From: Armatimonadota bacterium
GTDB taxonomy: Bacteria > Armatimonadota > Chthonomonadetes > Chthonomonadales > Chthonomonadaceae
Assembly (NCBI GenBank): GCA_028871815.1
Contig: JAGWMJ010000001.1
Location: 186,001-250,000 of the forward strand
DNA length: 64,000 nt
Direction of reading: 5' to 3'
This document shows, piece by piece, positions 62,080 to 64,000 of the stretch (its first letter is position 1; each line of letters starts with the position of its first letter). The translations under genes were made by a program, and so were the position numbers. Under the pieces are notes generated by a model that was not told where the DNA came from, ran no database searches, and saw only the letters and a program-made list of their open reading frames with translations.

Positions 62080-62715
62080 ATGCGCACCTTGCTGACCGGA
62101 TATGGACCTTTCGGCGCTGTAGCCGCAAACCCCAGCCAGAGCCTGGTGGAGTGGTTTGATCTCACCGGCGCGCCCGGCCACGCGCTGACATGTCTTTCGC
62201 TACCGGTGTCGTACACCCGCGCGATGGCGGTGCTGGAGGCCGCTTTGACGACCGGTGTGGATGGTCACCCGTATGATGCCGTGCTCTCATTGGGCGTGGC
62301 TGCCGGCGAAACTGCCTGGCGGGTTGAGCGGCTGGCATTCAACCGCACCGGCCGACCCGATATAGATGGTTATGCACCATCTACGGGTTTGCTGGAGGAA
62401 GCGGGCCCGCCGGAGTTGGAGGCGACACTGCCGTGCGAGATGCTTGCGCAGGCCATTGTAGCGCAAGGTTTGCCGGCCCGGATATCGGATTCTGCCGGCG
62501 ATTATCTATGCAACGCCGCGCTCTACCGGTCGTTGCGGTACGCAGCGCAGGCGGGTGACAGCACGCGGTGCGGCTTCATCCACATCCCATCCGACGTAGC
62601 GGGGAAAACCCGTGAGGATGAGCCAGCGTTCGAGTTTGCCGACCATGTGCGGGCTGTTGAGGCGGCGCTGGAGGCGATACGAAGCGCCATGGCGGCGGTG
62701 GGGGCGACGGCGTGA
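62080..62715 (+). CDS. pcp: Pyroglutamyl-peptidase I (C15 family)
   Basis: Removes N-terminal pyroglutamate from peptides in the cytoplasm. The 211-residue protein starts with LLTGYGPFG, and its predicted triad is E83 in VERLAFN, C144 in SAGDYLCNAALY and H168 in GFIHIP, matching the usual positions almost exactly. The loop before E83 (AAGETAW) differs from the common AGGR. ATG 62080 gives the normal N-terminus; the frame back to 61963 is unconserved. The stop overlaps the GTG of the next gene. Confidence 0.93.
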   Translation: MRTLLTGYGPFGAVAANPSQSLVEWFDLTGAPGHALTCLSLPVSYTRAMAVLEAALTTGVDGHPYDAVLSLGVAAGETAWRVERLAFNRTGRPDIDGYAPSTGLLEEAGPPELEATLPCEMLAQAIVAQGLPARISDSAGDYLCNAALYRSLRYAAQAGDSTRCGFIHIPSDVAGKTREDEPAFEFADHVRAVEAALEAIRSAMAAVGATA

Positions 62716-63602
62716 CCTTTGACCTGGGCAGCTACCTCACCGAACGGCGTACCGCTGTGGAAGCGGCCCTGGAGTTGCTTCTGCCACCGGTGGATCAGCC
62801 GCCGCAGAAGCTTGCTGAGGCGGTGCGATACAGCGTGTTGGCGCCGGGAAAACGGTTAAGGCCCATCCTGGTTATCGCTGCGGCTGAGTGTATTGGCGGC
62901 TCGGCAGAGGATGTTATGGAAACGGCATGCGCGCTGGAGTGCATACACGCCTTCAGCCTGATCCATGACGACTTGCCATGTATGGATAACGACGACTACC
63001 GGCGAGGCCGTCTTACAAACCACAAGGTCTTTGGCGAGGCGATGGCGCTGCTGGCCGGCGACGCCCTCCTGGCGCTGGCGTTTGAACTGATTGCACAGAA
63101 CTCCCGGCGAACGGAGGAGAGCCGGCTTATACCGGTCATCGGCCTTGTGGCGCGCGGGTCGGGGACGTGGGGAATGGTGGGCGGCCAGGTGGCGGATATG
63201 GAGGCGCAGGGACAGCCGGTTACTGCGGACCGGCTGCGGCGCATCCACGAGCGTAAAACCGGTGCGCTAATTACGGCGTCGGTGCTGGCGGGTGGGCTGC
63301 TCGCCGGCGCCAACGATGCCGAAGTGGATTGGCTGACCGACTACGGCAAACACGTTGGCCTGGCCTTTCAGATTGCCGACGACATTCTGGATGTGACCGG
63401 TGATGAGACCAAGTTGGGAAAGCCGGTCGGCAGCGATGAAGAGCGTGACAAGGCCACGTATCCCAAGGTGTTTGGTCTGGATGCCTCTCGCCGGATGGCC
63501 AGCGATGAGGCGGGGCGCGCCGTAGGTTCGCTGACGGGATTTGCGGAGCAGGCCGAGCCGCTTCGATGCATAGCGCGATATGTGGTGGAGCGCGACCTTT
63601 GA
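62712..63602 (+). CDS. Polyprenyl diphosphate synthase (farnesyl/geranylgeranyl type)
   Basis: Condenses IPP with allylic diphosphates to short-chain prenyl diphosphates. The first aspartate-rich motif is D86-D87-LPCM-D92 with a two-residue insertion as in bacterial FPP synthases, and the second is ADDILDVTGD. GKRLRP, GQVADMEAQG and KTGALI motifs are present. Length 296 residues fits IspA. FPP would feed squalene and hopanoids, consistent with hpnJ/hpnK. GTG start overlaps the pcp stop; the last bases overlap the next start. Confidence 0.93.
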   Translation: MTFDLGSYLTERRTAVEAALELLLPPVDQPPQKLAEAVRYSVLAPGKRLRPILVIAAAECIGGSAEDVMETACALECIHAFSLIHDDLPCMDNDDYRRGRLTNHKVFGEAMALLAGDALLALAFELIAQNSRRTEESRLIPVIGLVARGSGTWGMVGGQVADMEAQGQPVTADRLRRIHERKTGALITASVLAGGLLAGANDAEVDWLTDYGKHVGLAFQIADDILDVTGDETKLGKPVGSDEERDKATYPKVFGLDASRRMASDEAGRAVGSLTGFAEQAEPLRCIARYVVERDL

Positions 63603-64000
63603 CGGCTCCCCACGTGCTGGTGGTGGGCTGTGGCGTGGTTGGAGCCATGGCAGCGTGGCGGCTGGCATTGGCCGGCGCCCGCGTAACGGTATTCGAACAG
63701 TTTCAGTTGGATCACTCCAAAGGAAGCTCGCATGGTGAGAGCCGCATCGTCCGCAATGCCTATCCGGAGCCGTTTTACACCGGCCTGATGCGGAGAGCCT
63801 GGGCGCTGTGGGATGAGTTTTGCGACGCCAATCCAACCGAGGAGCTGCTGGTGCGCTGTGGCGGCATAACGCTGGGCCCGCGAGATCATAGCGAAGTCCG
63901 ATCCACGACCGCGGCTCTGGCTGCGAACGGCGTGCAGCACGAAGTCTGGGATAGCCGAGCCGCTATGGCGCGATATCCGCTATTCCACCTTGACCGCGAC
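63599..64000 (+). CDS. Sarcosine oxidase / N-methyl amino acid oxidase family flavoprotein, N-terminal part (runs off window)
   Basis: 134 codons are visible and the frame is open at the window end. TTG 63599 overlaps the prenyl synthase stop (TTGA). The N-terminus has the FAD dinucleotide fold VLVVGCGVVGAMAAWRL, then GSSHGESRIVRNAY, a hallmark of monomeric sarcosine oxidase and N-methyltryptophan oxidase, which oxidise N-methyl amines. The covalent-FAD cysteine region is beyond the window. Substrate unknown. Confidence 0.82.
   Translation, partial: MTAPHVLVVGCGVVGAMAAWRLALAGARVTVFEQFQLDHSKGSSHGESRIVRNAYPEPFYTGLMRRAWALWDEFCDANPTEELLVRCGGITLGPRDHSEVRSTTAALAANGVQHEVWDSRAAMARYPLFHLDRD

Overview
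This is a GC-rich bacterial chromosome segment with tightly packed genes, many joined by 4-bp stop/start overlaps. The best taxonomic clue is the prepilin-like gene near 20 kb, whose N-terminus runs through FTLIELLVV into FPVFAQAREKAR. I associate that string with Armatimonadota, and the many sugar-handling genes, GloVer-repeat protein and hopanoid genes fit, but no rRNA or tRNA is present to confirm it.

0-13 kb is mostly housekeeping: the end of an Nramp metal transporter, a nitronate monooxygenase-like protein, a coupled cdsA-btpA-sua5 minus-strand operon, an MFS transporter, a nucleotidyltransferase, a hybrid histidine kinase with a degenerate receiver, a sugar isomerase-like TIM barrel, purC, hflX and a cysteine hydrolase. 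A predicted minus-strand small RNA with its own promoter and terminator lies between the TIM-barrel gene and purC.

13-31 kb holds an aldo/keto reductase, hpnJ and hpnK (hopanoid side-chain tailoring, 5 kb apart), NDH-2, a GH35 beta-galactosidase, a prepilin-like gene with a long leader and a clear promoter, an ECF sigma / zinc anti-sigma / RseB-like envelope-stress operon, a periplasmic parvulin foldase, an M42 peptidase with a GT-C glycosyltransferase, a sterol-desaturase-family protein, an S66 peptidase and a pair of thioredoxin-fold proteins, one without cysteines.

31-51 kb is a carbohydrate region: a sialate-O-acetylesterase homologue that has lost its catalytic motifs, GH20, GH95, two Gfo/Idh/MocA oxidoreductases, a one-ORF fusion of a TIM-barrel isomerase and an SDR, a PhyH dioxygenase, a CBM9-like protein, and a PIG-L deacetylase overlapping a NagB-like protein. 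An RHS fragment and a geneless stretch interrupt it. serS closes the region.

51-61 kb is the accessory and decaying part: a BsuPI-like lipoprotein, a large GloVer-repeat exported protein whose signal peptide is out of frame because of a (GA)14 tract (possible phase-variation switch), a methyltransferase pseudogene with an intact paralogue 5 kb away, a decayed PIN toxin/antitoxin pair, and a coupled pair of unrecognised exported proteins followed by a truncated, frameshifted duplicate. 61-64 kb returns to core genes: methyltransferase, pcp, a polyprenyl diphosphate synthase and the start of a sarcosine-oxidase-family gene.
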